Program-made: the position numbers and the translations under genes
Notes under the pieces: generated by a model
Seen by the model: the letters and a program-made list of their open reading frames with translations, nothing else
Told to the model about the DNA's origin: nothing
Databases searched by the model: none
In this document: positions 25,679 to 33,385 of the stretch, piece by piece
How the letters are laid out: each line of letters begins with the position of its first letter
Numbering within the stretch: position 1 is the first letter of the stretch
Assembly (NCBI GenBank): GCA_036787835.1
Contig: DAIQON010000003.1
Span: 32,371-96,370 of the forward strand
Reading direction: 5' to 3'
Source: DAIQON01 sp036787835
GTDB taxonomy: Bacteria > Patescibacteriota > Saccharimonadia > Saccharimonadales > UBA4665
DNA: 64,000 bases

Positions 25679-26705
25679 CTAAGAATACGAGAATACCTAA
25701 GAATGTAGCTGCCTGACCTAGTATCCAAAAACGCATTGTAACTTTGGTCTCCGGCCAGCCTATAGCTTCAAAGTGATGGTGGATTGGTGATGACAGGAAC
25801 ACCTTCTTGCCATGCCTTAACATCCGGCTAGTCCTGTTAATCAGGACTGAGCCAGTTTCCATGACATAAACAATCCCAATAATCGGTAATACATAAATAG
25901 TATTGGTTTCCATGGCGATAATACCCAGTGCTGTACCGAGAGCAAATGAGCCAACATCACCCATAAAGAATCTTGCCGGATAAATATTGAACCAGGTATA
26001 GCTAAGTAGTGCTCCGACTACAGTAATACAAAATGCGGCTAGGCCATACTTGTGCTCAACCATGGCAATAATTGCATAAGCCGTAAATGACGAGGTTAAT
26101 AACCCACCAGCGAGACCATCGAGACCATCGGTAATATTTACTGAGTTAGCAGTAGCTATAACTACCAGCCAGAAGATGACAACCGTAAATATACCGACGT
26201 GAATATTGTGCCAATGAGGCAGATAGATAGTATTCACCCCTAGCTTGTTATAGAACCACCAACCAGTGACTAGAGCTACCACACTATATAGAGCAAACTT
26301 GAGTTTAGCTTCCATGCCAGCAATCAACTTATTAGAACCACGGATATTCATAATGTCATCAGCCAGCCCAATCACACCAGCGGCAACCATACCGGCCAAT
26401 ACTAACCAGGTCTGCCCCCTGCTAAGATTGAAGAATAGGGTCACTATCGAAATACTTAGAATAAAAATAATTCCCGCCATATTAGGGATATTGCGATGAT
26501 GTTTAGCAGCATGAAGCTTGGCGTAGACTGTCGCCTTGCCACCAGACCAAGAGTCAGTCCGTGGTTTCTTCCACCATTGGTACCTATAAGCAGCAGTTGT
26601 AAACAGCGGTGTGATAAGCATGCTAAGGAGGAAGCTGGTCAACCCTAAAGCAAAAATAAAAATCAATTGGTGTTGGGAAATGCTAATGTGCAGTGTTGTA
26701 TACAT
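25662..26705 (-). CDS. mraY: MraY, phospho-MurNAc-pentapeptide transferase
   Basis: The enzyme makes lipid I on undecaprenyl phosphate. The 347-residue polytopic protein contains NITDGLDGLAGGLL, the Mg-binding-type FMGDVGSFALG and the His-rich SSPIHHHFEAIGWPE. It has no Shine-Dalgarno sequence but a clear extended -10 promoter 25 bases upstream. This suggests that the mraY-ftsW-murG-ftsQ half of the dcw cluster is transcribed on its own. Confidence 0.96.
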   Translation of the reverse strand: MYTTLHISISQHQLIFIFALGLTSFLLSMLITPLFTTAAYRYQWWKKPRTDSWSGGKATVYAKLHAAKHHRNIPNMAGIIFILSISIVTLFFNLSRGQTWLVLAGMVAAGVIGLADDIMNIRGSNKLIAGMEAKLKFALYSVVALVTGWWFYNKLGVNTIYLPHWHNIHVGIFTVVIFWLVVIATANSVNITDGLDGLAGGLLTSSFTAYAIIAMVEHKYGLAAFCITVVGALLSYTWFNIYPARFFMGDVGSFALGTALGIIAMETNTIYVLPIIGIVYVMETGSVLINRTSRMLRHGKKVFLSSPIHHHFEAIGWPETKVTMRFWILGQAATFLGILVFLVGRGH

Positions 26706-26729
26706 ATTTTCTGGGGTAATTTTCTTTTA

Positions 26730-26738
26730 ATTATACCA
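26730..26738 (-). promoter_or_regulatory. Extended -10 promoter of mraY
   Basis: The minus strand reads TGGTATAAT (forward 26730-26738), a TGn extension plus a perfect -10 box. A start about 18 bases before the mraY ATG is expected. A good -35 at 17 bases is lacking, as is usual for extended -10 promoters. Confidence 0.62.
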
Positions 26739-26892
26739 GACTATATTAAGACTACAGTCAATATTCTATGATCGACGAGGTTCCGCGACATGACCCTCTG
26801 GTATGTCCATCTCATCTAGAGCAATGTCGACCAACGCATGAGCAGCTAATTATGGTTATGGTACTGATCGCAAGTTAAGGTATTCTGTAACT

Positions 26893-27489
26893 ATGACGAC
26901 TGCATCAATCCCTCCGTTAAGGCTAGAGACCTTTGGCATTCAACTAGGTGGAAGGTCAGTAGCATTCTATGAAGAGCCTTTAAAATTACGTGCAGGCGGA
27001 GAGTCGCACTGGTATGTAGATGTACGGACGGGACTAGATAACGGAATATCAATGAGCCAGGCGGGAAAATTTATTGTCGAAGCCGCCCGAACTAGACAGC
27101 TCGCTTATAAAGTTGTGTCGGCGATTGGTGTTGGCGGGCATGCAGTAATGGCAGCAACAATTCCACACCTAGATAAAGGTACGACGATATCTTTTGCCGT
27201 AGATAAGCACGAAATGGATGAGCAAGGAATGGATCAATACGGTTTACATGCTGACATAGAAAACAAGCGAGTTTGGGTATTAGACGACACAGCTACTACT
27301 GGTGATTCCCTATTTACTCTAATAGATATGGTAAGAGCATGCGGCGGAATCGTAGAAGACGCAGATGTTGCGGTAGACAGAAGCGGCGGCGTTGTATCCG
27401 AAGCAATGCGCGGTGCAGGAGTTAAGTTTCACGCATTATTTGAGTTTAGTGAAGAAACTGGACTACTTGTTCCAGCTTCATCAATTTAG
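26893..27489 (+). CDS. Orotate-phosphoribosyltransferase-like type I PRTase
   Basis: The 198-residue enzyme has the type I PRTase fold. The PRPP-binding motif is VWVLDDTATTGDSLFTLIDM near residue 138, preceded by a hood/flexible loop region. The general layout resembles PyrE. Reaction if PyrE: orotate plus PRPP to OMP. It stands on the + strand between the two halves of the minus-strand dcw cluster, divergent from mraY. A TATTCT box six bases before the ATG suggests a leaderless message. Another base specificity is possible. Confidence 0.72.
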   Translation: MTTASIPPLRLETFGIQLGGRSVAFYEEPLKLRAGGESHWYVDVRTGLDNGISMSQAGKFIVEAARTRQLAYKVVSAIGVGGHAVMAATIPHLDKGTTISFAVDKHEMDEQGMDQYGLHADIENKRVWVLDDTATTGDSLFTLIDMVRACGGIVEDADVAVDRSGGVVSEAMRGAGVKFHALFEFSEETGLLVPASSI

Positions 27490-27559
27490 AGTTCGCTGCA
27501 CATGTAAGTATTGGTCTGCTCTTTTTATTTACGACGCAATTACTTGATATGATTGATCT

Positions 27560-28102
27560 ATGTTAATAATTGCTGAGGTAAAGACACACTCACCTTTTGG
27601 CTGGGAGTCTAGTGAAAGTTGGGACAGCTTATTTAGCCTTGCGACTGAGATCGGTGATATGATTTCTATTCATACAGACCCCCGTTGGCATGGGTCATTT
27701 GAGTTAATTAAAAAAGCGCGTACCCAAACCAATAAGCTAATATTAGCCAAAGGTATACACCCAAAAGATAGTGATATCAAAAAAGCTTTGGATTTTGGGG
27801 CAGATTTCGTTCTGGTTGTTGGCAGAATACCAAATATTTACCTGGAAAAATGTATCATTGAGCCGTATAGTCTTGAAGAACTAAAAAATCTACCCTCAAA
27901 TGTGAGGGCATTATGGAATAGCCGCAATCTTAACACTGGTGGCTTAAAAACTGAGTCTTTTGTTGAAGCGCGAAAATTATTCCCTGGTTGGTTGTGCCAA
28001 GCTAGTAATATTGCTTCTGTAAACGATGTTGAGCCTAGTGCTGACGCTATCTTAGTGGGTACTAACCTCAGGAGTTATGCTCTTAGTTTAAGCGCCGAGT
28101 AA
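27560..28102 (+). CDS. Short indole-3-glycerol-phosphate-synthase-like TIM-barrel protein
   Basis: The 180-residue protein resembles TrpC but is about 70 residues shorter than the usual ~255. Matching segments are LIIAEVKTHSPFGWESS (strand 1), LILAKGIHPKDSDIKKALDFGADFVLVV (middle), WNSRNLNTGG (the N.RNL strand) and ADAILVGTNL (phosphate-binding end). No other trp genes are visible, so a tryptophan role is doubtful. It may act on another phosphoribosyl compound, perhaps linked to the adjacent PRTase 70 bases upstream. TATGAT lies six bases before the ATG. Confidence 0.65.
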   Translation: MLIIAEVKTHSPFGWESSESWDSLFSLATEIGDMISIHTDPRWHGSFELIKKARTQTNKLILAKGIHPKDSDIKKALDFGADFVLVVGRIPNIYLEKCIIEPYSLEELKNLPSNVRALWNSRNLNTGGLKTESFVEARKLFPGWLCQASNIASVNDVEPSADAILVGTNLRSYALSLSAE

Positions 28103-28124
28103 TAGAAGACCGTGTCGTTGGTTG

Positions 28125-29903
28125 CTAATGAGTTTTAGGCTCGACATAGCCATCGTTTATTAGCATATGAGCAAGATCAGCAAATACGGGCTGCCCGCCT
28201 AATGCACCGGCGTATCCTGGTACATTAGGCTTTGTGTTAAAGACTACGATTACATACTGAACCTTATCGCCACCAACGAAGCCTACGTATGTGCCGTCAT
28301 ATATATTGGAATAATAGCCACCTCCTGGTTGAGCAATTTGAGCAGTACCGGTTTTACCACCTACGATATAGTCTGAACTAAAATTCATAAAGCCATATCC
28401 TTCATGAAGATAGGTAGTAACTACATTTTCCATCAGAGGAATCATTTCTGGACCTACCTTGGAACTAACAACGTGCTTCTCAACAACTTTTGGCTGATTT
28501 GGAGTGGTTTTACCGTCTGGACCAATAGTTGATGCTATAAGGCTTGGTTGATAATAGGTACCTCCATTTAAGATGCTCGAGACTGCTGCTGCCTCTTGAA
28601 GTGCTGTAATCTGAACCCCCTGCCCGAATGCGGTTTCGGCATACGTTAGATCAATACTTGGGTCTGAAAAGTCTGGCTGTGGCACATAACCTGCTGACTC
28701 ATATCCCTGCTCTACATTTGTTGGCTGGCCTAAACGGAAGCGGTTAACCATGTAGTTGTACCAGTTGTTGATCCCCTTGGAATCAATTTGCCCGCCACCC
28801 ATTTGCATCAGTTCCCATACTGCACCCGTATTAAGTGATAGGGCTAATAAGCTAGCTATGTTCTGTTGCCTAGCCCCACCATCTTGCTCAATGTCAGTAA
28901 TATTAAAGCCATCAACCACCCAGTGAGCTGGATCATAAAAGCTAGTATTTGGCTGAATAACTCCTTGATCGAGGGCTGCAGAGGTAGTTAATAGCTTCAT
29001 GCTCGATCCGGGCTCAATGGCATTAGAAACGGCAGCGTTTTGGAACAAGCTCGGATCTGTTACGTTCTGATAATTACTGGGGTCATATGTTGGGTAATTA
29101 GCCATCGCTTTAATTTGCCCAGTCGACGGATCAATGATTACTGCACTTAAGCCTTGAGACTTTGTTGCTTTATATTCGTTAGCAAGAATCTGTTCCATCT
29201 GCGACTGCATCCCAAGATCCATGCTTAAAACAAGATTACTGCCATTTTTTGGGGCAGACTCTATATTACCCTTAGTTGCAGCCAAAGGTACTCCGTTAGC
29301 GTCAGTTATGGCCTTTACTTTACCCGACGTACCAGCGAGCTGTTTATTCATTGCCTGTTCGATACCGTACTCACCTACTCCATCAGCATTAACAAAACCT
29401 AGTACTTGAGATGCTAGGGTCCCTTGAGGGTAGGTCCTATAGTCCTGTGGTTCAGCACCTATTCCTGGATTTTTTAAGGCTAAGACAGCATTACTTTGAT
29501 CGACTGTTAACTTCTTGGCCAAAATCTGGTAGCGGCTATTTGGAACAACCATCTTTTGGGCATATTGATTGGCATCACCACCGATAATGCTAGCAATCTT
29601 AGCCGCAGTTTGCTTGGGCTTCTTAATAAATGACGGGTCAGCGTAGAGCGTATATAATGTTTGATTAAGTACTATGGGCACCACTTGAGAGCCGTCATTT
29701 ATCTCTATAACTCCCCTGTTAGCTGGAATTTGATACTCTTTAAGTTGATCGCTAAGTGCCGCATTCTTATAGCTGGTATAGTTTAGTATCTGTACATAAA
29801 ACAACCTAATAGCAAAGATAGCTATGATGATTATAAGGCAACCATACCAGATGCGAATCCGTTTTATGGCCAATATTTTATTGTTTATGTTTTTGGGGAA
29901 CAT
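28125..29903 (-). CDS. ftsI: FtsI/PBP2-type septal transpeptidase
   Basis: This class B penicillin-binding protein has 592 residues and cross-links septal peptidoglycan. An N-terminal membrane anchor spans about 15-35. The dimerisation domain follows, then the transpeptidase domain with S300-S301-M302-K303 (SxxK), SLN in LALSLNTGAV and KTG in VGGKTGTAQI. All three active-site motifs are intact. It follows ftsL by 65 bases and ends 22 bases from the convergent TrpC-like gene. Confidence 0.94.
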   Translation of the reverse strand: MFPKNINNKILAIKRIRIWYGCLIIIIAIFAIRLFYVQILNYTSYKNAALSDQLKEYQIPANRGVIEINDGSQVVPIVLNQTLYTLYADPSFIKKPKQTAAKIASIIGGDANQYAQKMVVPNSRYQILAKKLTVDQSNAVLALKNPGIGAEPQDYRTYPQGTLASQVLGFVNADGVGEYGIEQAMNKQLAGTSGKVKAITDANGVPLAATKGNIESAPKNGSNLVLSMDLGMQSQMEQILANEYKATKSQGLSAVIIDPSTGQIKAMANYPTYDPSNYQNVTDPSLFQNAAVSNAIEPGSSMKLLTTSAALDQGVIQPNTSFYDPAHWVVDGFNITDIEQDGGARQQNIASLLALSLNTGAVWELMQMGGGQIDSKGINNWYNYMVNRFRLGQPTNVEQGYESAGYVPQPDFSDPSIDLTYAETAFGQGVQITALQEAAAVSSILNGGTYYQPSLIASTIGPDGKTTPNQPKVVEKHVVSSKVGPEMIPLMENVVTTYLHEGYGFMNFSSDYIVGGKTGTAQIAQPGGGYYSNIYDGTYVGFVGGDKVQYVIVVFNTKPNVPGYAGALGGQPVFADLAHMLINDGYVEPKTH

Positions 29904-29968
29904 TAGCTACAATTATACGCTAAACATGGCCACTTTAGCAGTCCCCCTCCAGAGAAGAGATGATACTA

Positions 29969-30316
29969 CTATTGAGTGACTGTAGCGCTAGGAGTTACGG
30001 CAACCATGTTTTTGGCAACAGCACTGCCCTGAACACGACTTAGCGATTGAAGCCTAGCTGAAGCAACTTCTAGATTTTGTTTTTGACTCTCAAGCTGGTT
30101 TTGTTGTGCTTGAAGAGTATTTATTTGGTAGCCATAAGTATTGGTTTTGGTAACTTGAGTCAGATACAAAAGACCCAATAAACAACCTAGAACTATTAGG
30201 ATAATGGTATTACTAATAGGGCCAACTCGTTTTTTATTTACGGCTAGACTGACTGTGTTTTGACTTCTGCCGGAGAACCGACTGCGGTTCATAGCAAGAC
30301 TACTTGAGTAGGTCAT
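29969..30316 (-). CDS. ftsL: FtsL-like divisome protein
   Basis: The 115-residue bitopic protein has a basic N terminus (~1-32), one membrane helix (~36-53, TIILIVLGCLLGLLYLTQV) and a Gln/Leu coiled coil (YQINTLQAQQNQLESQKQNLE). Topology and position between rsmH and ftsI identify FtsL. Sequence identity in this family is always low. It presumably pairs with FtsQ outside the membrane. The upstream spacer carries a 15-bp hairpin (30347-30382). Confidence 0.78.
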   Translation of the reverse strand: MTYSSSLAMNRSRFSGRSQNTVSLAVNKKRVGPISNTIILIVLGCLLGLLYLTQVTKTNTYGYQINTLQAQQNQLESQKQNLEVASARLQSLSRVQGSAVAKNMVAVTPSATVTQ

Positions 30317-30346
30317 ATTTTCTCTTCTTTTTTATTTTTATTTTTC

Positions 30347-30382
30347 CTATCAGACCGGGAGAATAAACTCCCGGTCTGATAG
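30347..30382. repeat. Perfect 15-bp hairpin between rsmH and ftsL
   Basis: CTATCAGACCGGGAG at 30347-30361 pairs without mismatch with 30368-30382 around the loop AATAAA. In the direction of the dcw genes (minus strand) it is followed by an A-rich, not T-rich, run. It is therefore not a classical terminator for rsmH and may instead be an mRNA processing or stability element. On the + strand it ends in TTTT. Confidence 0.8.
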
Positions 30383-30413
30383 TTTTGTACAGATTAGTAG
30401 TTGTTAAATTACT

Positions 30414-31385
30414 TTAACCACTACCTTGTACGCTCGGGATCTGCTTTTTACCTGAATTGGCATTAGTAGCTCCCTTCCTTTTATTGTTTATTTTCGCTGC
30501 GGCACGTAGTTTTGCGCTACGAGCTCGCGGATTAAAGGCTAACTCATTTGGACCGGCACGGATCGGATGCTTGGTAAGCAGATTTAATGTTGAATCATAG
30601 AAGTTTCCTCCATGTTCAACAAAAAACCGCTTAATATATCGATCTTCCAGACTGTGAAAGCTAATAATGACAATTTTTCCGTCATCATTAAGTAGCTTAT
30701 GCCAGATTGGAAGACTTGCTTCAAGCAAGCTTAGCTCGTCGTTAACTACAATTCTCAGTGCCTGGAAGGTTCTTGTCGCCGGATGTACCCGGCTATTTCC
30801 CTTCCACACTTGAGCCACGATCTGGGCTAGTTGGCTCGTAGAATTTAAGGGGCGATTGGCGATTATTTTATCAGCAATTTTATTTGCCTTAGGTTCTTCA
30901 CCAAATTCCTTTAGTATCGAGGCAATATCCTCTTTACTGTAGCTGTTGACTATCGTTTCTGCTGTCAATGTGCCCCTCTGGTCCATTCTCATGTCCAAAG
31001 GTCCATCGTGCTGAAACGAAAAACCACGTGTGCCCTCGTTAAGGTGCGGTGACGATACGCCTAAATCCGCCAAAATCAGGTCAAACTTTCGACCCTCTTC
31101 CAAGAGCTCTTTACTGGCAGTAAAGAAGTCCTGATTAATAATCCGTGGTTTTTTGGAGCCTGGAAAAAGTTTTTCTAGACCTTGAACCACGCTTTGATCT
31201 CGATCAACAAGTACCGCTAAATCCGGTTTCCCGGTTATTGCCATTACTTCCTGAGCGTGACCGCCGTAACCAGCTGTCAAATCTAGATATGAATCCCCTG
31301 GTTTTGGAGCCAGGAACTCCATAACTTGCTCTAACATGACCGGAATGTGTTTATTATTTTTATTTTGGTTTTTATTTTGGTGCAT
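30414..31385 (-). CDS. rsmH: 16S rRNA m4C1402 methyltransferase RsmH (MraW)
   Basis: The enzyme methylates N4 of C1402 in 16S rRNA. The 323 residues include HIPVMLEQVMEFL at the start, the SAM-binding YLDLTAGYGGHAQEV, DLILADLGVSSPHL, RGFSFQHDGPLDMRMD and HSLEDRYIKRFF. The first 12 residues are a Asn/Lys-rich stretch in an A-rich leader. The position after mraZ and before ftsL is the classical dcw order. Confidence 0.96.
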   Translation of the reverse strand: MHQNKNQNKNNKHIPVMLEQVMEFLAPKPGDSYLDLTAGYGGHAQEVMAITGKPDLAVLVDRDQSVVQGLEKLFPGSKKPRIINQDFFTASKELLEEGRKFDLILADLGVSSPHLNEGTRGFSFQHDGPLDMRMDQRGTLTAETIVNSYSKEDIASILKEFGEEPKANKIADKIIANRPLNSTSQLAQIVAQVWKGNSRVHPATRTFQALRIVVNDELSLLEASLPIWHKLLNDDGKIVIISFHSLEDRYIKRFFVEHGGNFYDSTLNLLTKHPIRAGPNELAFNPRARSAKLRAAAKINNKRKGATNANSGKKQIPSVQGSG

Positions 31386-31710
31386 TTTTCTTGTTTTTGT
31401 TTTATCAAGGTCACCTAATCAGCAGCCAACTTTTTGTTTTTTTTGTAATTTTTGTTTTTGGTGACAAGTATATATGTATGTAAAGAAGGGATATATGAGA
31501 TTTGAAAAATCTAAAAACTTCTTACTAAATACTTGTCGATTGAGAGACTTATGTGTGAGGTGGAGTTTTGGGAGGTGTTTTAAAAAATGTGCAAGGGTTT
31601 TTATAGTGGTGCCCTATCCTATTCCACTTGTTGACTGCCGAATAGCTAACCTCGAGGGATGCTAATTCGACATTGGTTTATCGCTTGTACAGTTAAATTG
31701 TTAAAGTACT
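31386..31710. other. 325-base spacer between mraZ and rsmH
   Basis: There is no gene I can support. A 63-codon + strand frame (31474-31665) has no ribosome-binding site or recognisable content. The part next to rsmH is extremely A-rich on the coding strand (repeats of the type AAAACAAAAA), which may serve as an unstructured leader. TTTACA followed by TATACT-like sequence near 31470-31490 could be a minor promoter. Confidence 0.35.
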
Positions 31711-32070
31711 TTATTTTGCCATAAGTCGCCAGTATTTGCCGGCCCTTATAGCAATAACGTCTTTTTCGATACCCGCGTATTCCAATAAATGTTGCTCCAG
31801 ACTTACACGACCCTGTTTGAGGTCGATTTGGCCTTCGATTTTTCCTGTCCTGAATTGGACATTCAAATCACCCGTACGCTCATCGAGAATATCTCCGACA
31901 AGACTGGGTTCAACTTCTTGGTCCCACACCGTTTTTGAATATAGGTGTAAGTATTTTTTAAAGCCGCGGGTGATGACTACACCACTTGCGAACTCTGCTC
32001 TTAACTCGGTCGGTATGGTTAACCGCCGTTTGTCATCGAGCTTTCGTTCGAAGTAATCTATTATTGCCAT
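31711..32070 (-). CDS. mraZ: MraZ, transcriptional regulator of the dcw operon
   Basis: The 119-residue product from ATG 32070 has two SpoVT/AbrB-like swapped-hairpin repeats: IDYFERKLDDKRRLTIPTEL at the start, and QGRVSLEQHLLEYAGI in the second half. MraZ binds GTGGG repeats in its own promoter and limits dcw expression. The frame is open to 32127, but the longer N terminus (KIKKPLHKG) is not family-like and would overlap the first box. The ATG at 32070 is therefore preferred, though only a weak AAAGGG abuts it. Confidence 0.93.
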   Translation of the reverse strand: MAIIDYFERKLDDKRRLTIPTELRAEFASGVVITRGFKKYLHLYSKTVWDQEVEPSLVGDILDERTGDLNVQFRTGKIEGQIDLKQGRVSLEQHLLEYAGIEKDVIAIRAGKYWRLMAK

Positions 32071-32121
32071 CCCTTTATGCAGTGGTTTTTTTATTTTGTC
32101 GTTTTGGTAGCTATTTTGGCT

Positions 32122-32168
32122 ACCCACGATAACCCACTGACATGAGCATACTACCCACGGTTACCCAC
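32122..32168 (-). promoter_or_regulatory. MraZ operator: four GTGGGT boxes in two pairs
   Basis: On the minus strand GTGGGT occurs at forward 32163-32168, 32153-32158, 32132-32137 and 32122-32127. Within each pair the boxes are exactly 10 bases apart, and the pairs are 21 bases apart. This matches the known MraZ-binding arrangement of GTGGG-type repeats with 5-base spacers. The boxes lie just downstream of the predicted -10 of mraZ, as expected for autorepression. Confidence 0.88.
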
Positions 32169-32173
32169 TACAA

Positions 32174-32202
32174 GCTATAAACACTAAAAATAGTGGTGTT
32201 AA
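32174..32202 (-). promoter_or_regulatory. Promoter of the mraZ-rsmH-ftsL-ftsI operon
   Basis: TTAACA (forward 32197-32202), a 17-base spacer and TATAGC (forward 32174-32179) stand directly upstream of the MraZ boxes. An inverted repeat TGGTGT-TAATG-ACACCA (forward 32193-32209) overlaps the -35 box. Confidence 0.6.
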
Positions 32203-32211
32203 TGACACCAC

Positions 32212-32238
32212 TTATCCACAGGGTATTAGTTATCCACA
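32212..32238 (+). promoter_or_regulatory. Two perfect DnaA boxes upstream of the mraZ promoter
   Basis: TTATCCACA occurs at 32212-32220 and again at 32230-32238, in the same orientation, 18 bases apart. They begin 10 bases upstream of the predicted -35. The 9-mer is the strongest E. coli DnaA site. A third copy lies inside purQ coding sequence (39618-39626) and is probably chance. Confidence 0.6.
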
Positions 32239-32353
32239 ACCAGCTTTTATGATGAAACGCTCTCACTAGAGGCGAGAAATAAAGCCCATTCCGTCCCATA
32301 AGTTAAGTAATACTCTAGAGTAGTAACCTAAAAACTACCTGAGAAGTTATGGC

Positions 32354-32626
32354 TTAGTATTTACCGGCTCTGCTAGGAGTTCTTTGACTCTCTGAATAGC
32401 TAACGTAGATGGTGCCTGACTCTTCTTTCTCGCGTCTCATTGGGTTATTAAAGTCGCTGCTACTGTGATTGGCCACATAAACAGGTTGCAAGGGCAAGAT
32501 TGCTTTGTTTATTGAATGCGTAGAAAGCTCAAGCATCCCTACTACTGTAGCCATCGCCATCAGTGTGGTGCCAACATCTAGGGCAACTTTATCTGTAATT
32601 TTCAGGTTTTTTATTTTATCAAACAT
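32354..32626 (-). CDS. Hypothetical membrane-associated protein (90 aa)
   Basis: From the ATG at 32626 the product is 90 residues. One hydrophobic stretch (~20-40: TTLMAMATVVGMLELSTHSI) is followed by a polar tail with RREKEESGTIYVSYSES. No family is recognised. The start is chosen because a consensus promoter ends seven bases before this ATG and would lie inside the longer frame. It is divergent in function from, and upstream of, the mraZ promoter region on the same strand. Confidence 0.55.
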   Translation of the reverse strand: MFDKIKNLKITDKVALDVGTTLMAMATVVGMLELSTHSINKAILPLQPVYVANHSSSDFNNPMRREKEESGTIYVSYSESQRTPSRAGKY

Positions 32627-32662
32627 AAGCAATACTATAGCAAAAACTAGGCAATAAGTCAA
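32627..32662 (-). promoter_or_regulatory. Promoter giving a leaderless transcript of the 32626 gene
   Basis: TTGACT (forward 32657-32662), a 17-base spacer and TATAGT (forward 32634-32639) end seven bases before the ATG. There is no ribosome-binding site. Confidence 0.68.
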
Positions 32663-32680
32663 TGTGCTTATGTTATATGC

Positions 32681-33250
32681 TTATTTTTTTCGTTTAACTG
32701 TTTGGTAAGACAGTCGTGACTTATATTTATCTAGGTTAACGATATAAGGCTCAAACTCCTTAAGTAGCGTTGAGTACTGCCAACTAGGAGTAAGCACGTG
32801 TAGTAGCTTGTTTTTTGAGGCCAAGTGTTCAATCAAGCTATAGAAATCACCATCAGCTGAGACAATTATTGCCTTGGTATAGTTATTGATCTCTTTCATC
32901 GCTGTTAAGACCACTTCGGTATCAACGTTACCTTTAATAAGCGTCTTGTCCTTTGGGTCCCTAGAACCAGGCTTAGGAGCACCGTTTTCGTCCTTAGCAG
33001 GGCCATTTATTTCTAGAGTTGGCTTAAGCACAACCAGATAGCCAAGACTGTGCATATATTCATAAAGGGATTCGTTCTCCGGCATATAGCCAATAAAGGT
33101 AAAGGCCTTTGTAACGGCGTATTCAACTCTTAAAAACTGTCTAAACTTACGCCAATCCACTTTCCAGCCCATTCTTTGGGTGCCTAAATTCAGGTTCTGA
33201 CTGTCGATAAAGGCATATACCTGTTTAGGCTTTCGAAATCTACTTCTCAA
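32681..33250 (-). CDS. NYN-domain (LabA/PIN-like) ribonuclease-type protein
   Basis: The 189-residue protein has the acidic landmarks of the NYN/PIN fold. D16 lies in YAFIDSQNLNLG, the middle Asp in KGNVDTEVVLTAM and the DGD in IIVSADGDFYSLIEHL, followed by a strand HVLTPSW. Members are metal-dependent RNases involved in RNA processing or decay. All acidic residues are present, so activity is plausible. The target is unknown. It is upstream of the 32626 gene with 54 bases between. Confidence 0.85.
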   Translation of the reverse strand: MRSRFRKPKQVYAFIDSQNLNLGTQRMGWKVDWRKFRQFLRVEYAVTKAFTFIGYMPENESLYEYMHSLGYLVVLKPTLEINGPAKDENGAPKPGSRDPKDKTLIKGNVDTEVVLTAMKEINNYTKAIIVSADGDFYSLIEHLASKNKLLHVLTPSWQYSTLLKEFEPYIVNLDKYKSRLSYQTVKRKK

Positions 33251-33385
33251 ATTCTTAAATCCTTAATTAATAGCTTATCTCTACGCTATACATAGTAGTT
33301 AGTTAAATTAGATAACCTACCTATATATAATATCACCAATACCTGTAATGCCTGTTTTTGATTAACTATCGATGAAAACGAACAT

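Noticed and set aside
31474..31665. 63-codon + strand frame between mraZ and rsmH
   Set aside because: It has no ribosome-binding site, an odd residue mix rich in Cys/Arg, and lies antisense to the dcw leader.
32071..32127. Longer mraZ start at 32127
   Set aside because: The added residues are unlike MraZ and the start would lie within an operator box. ATG 32070 fits the family start.
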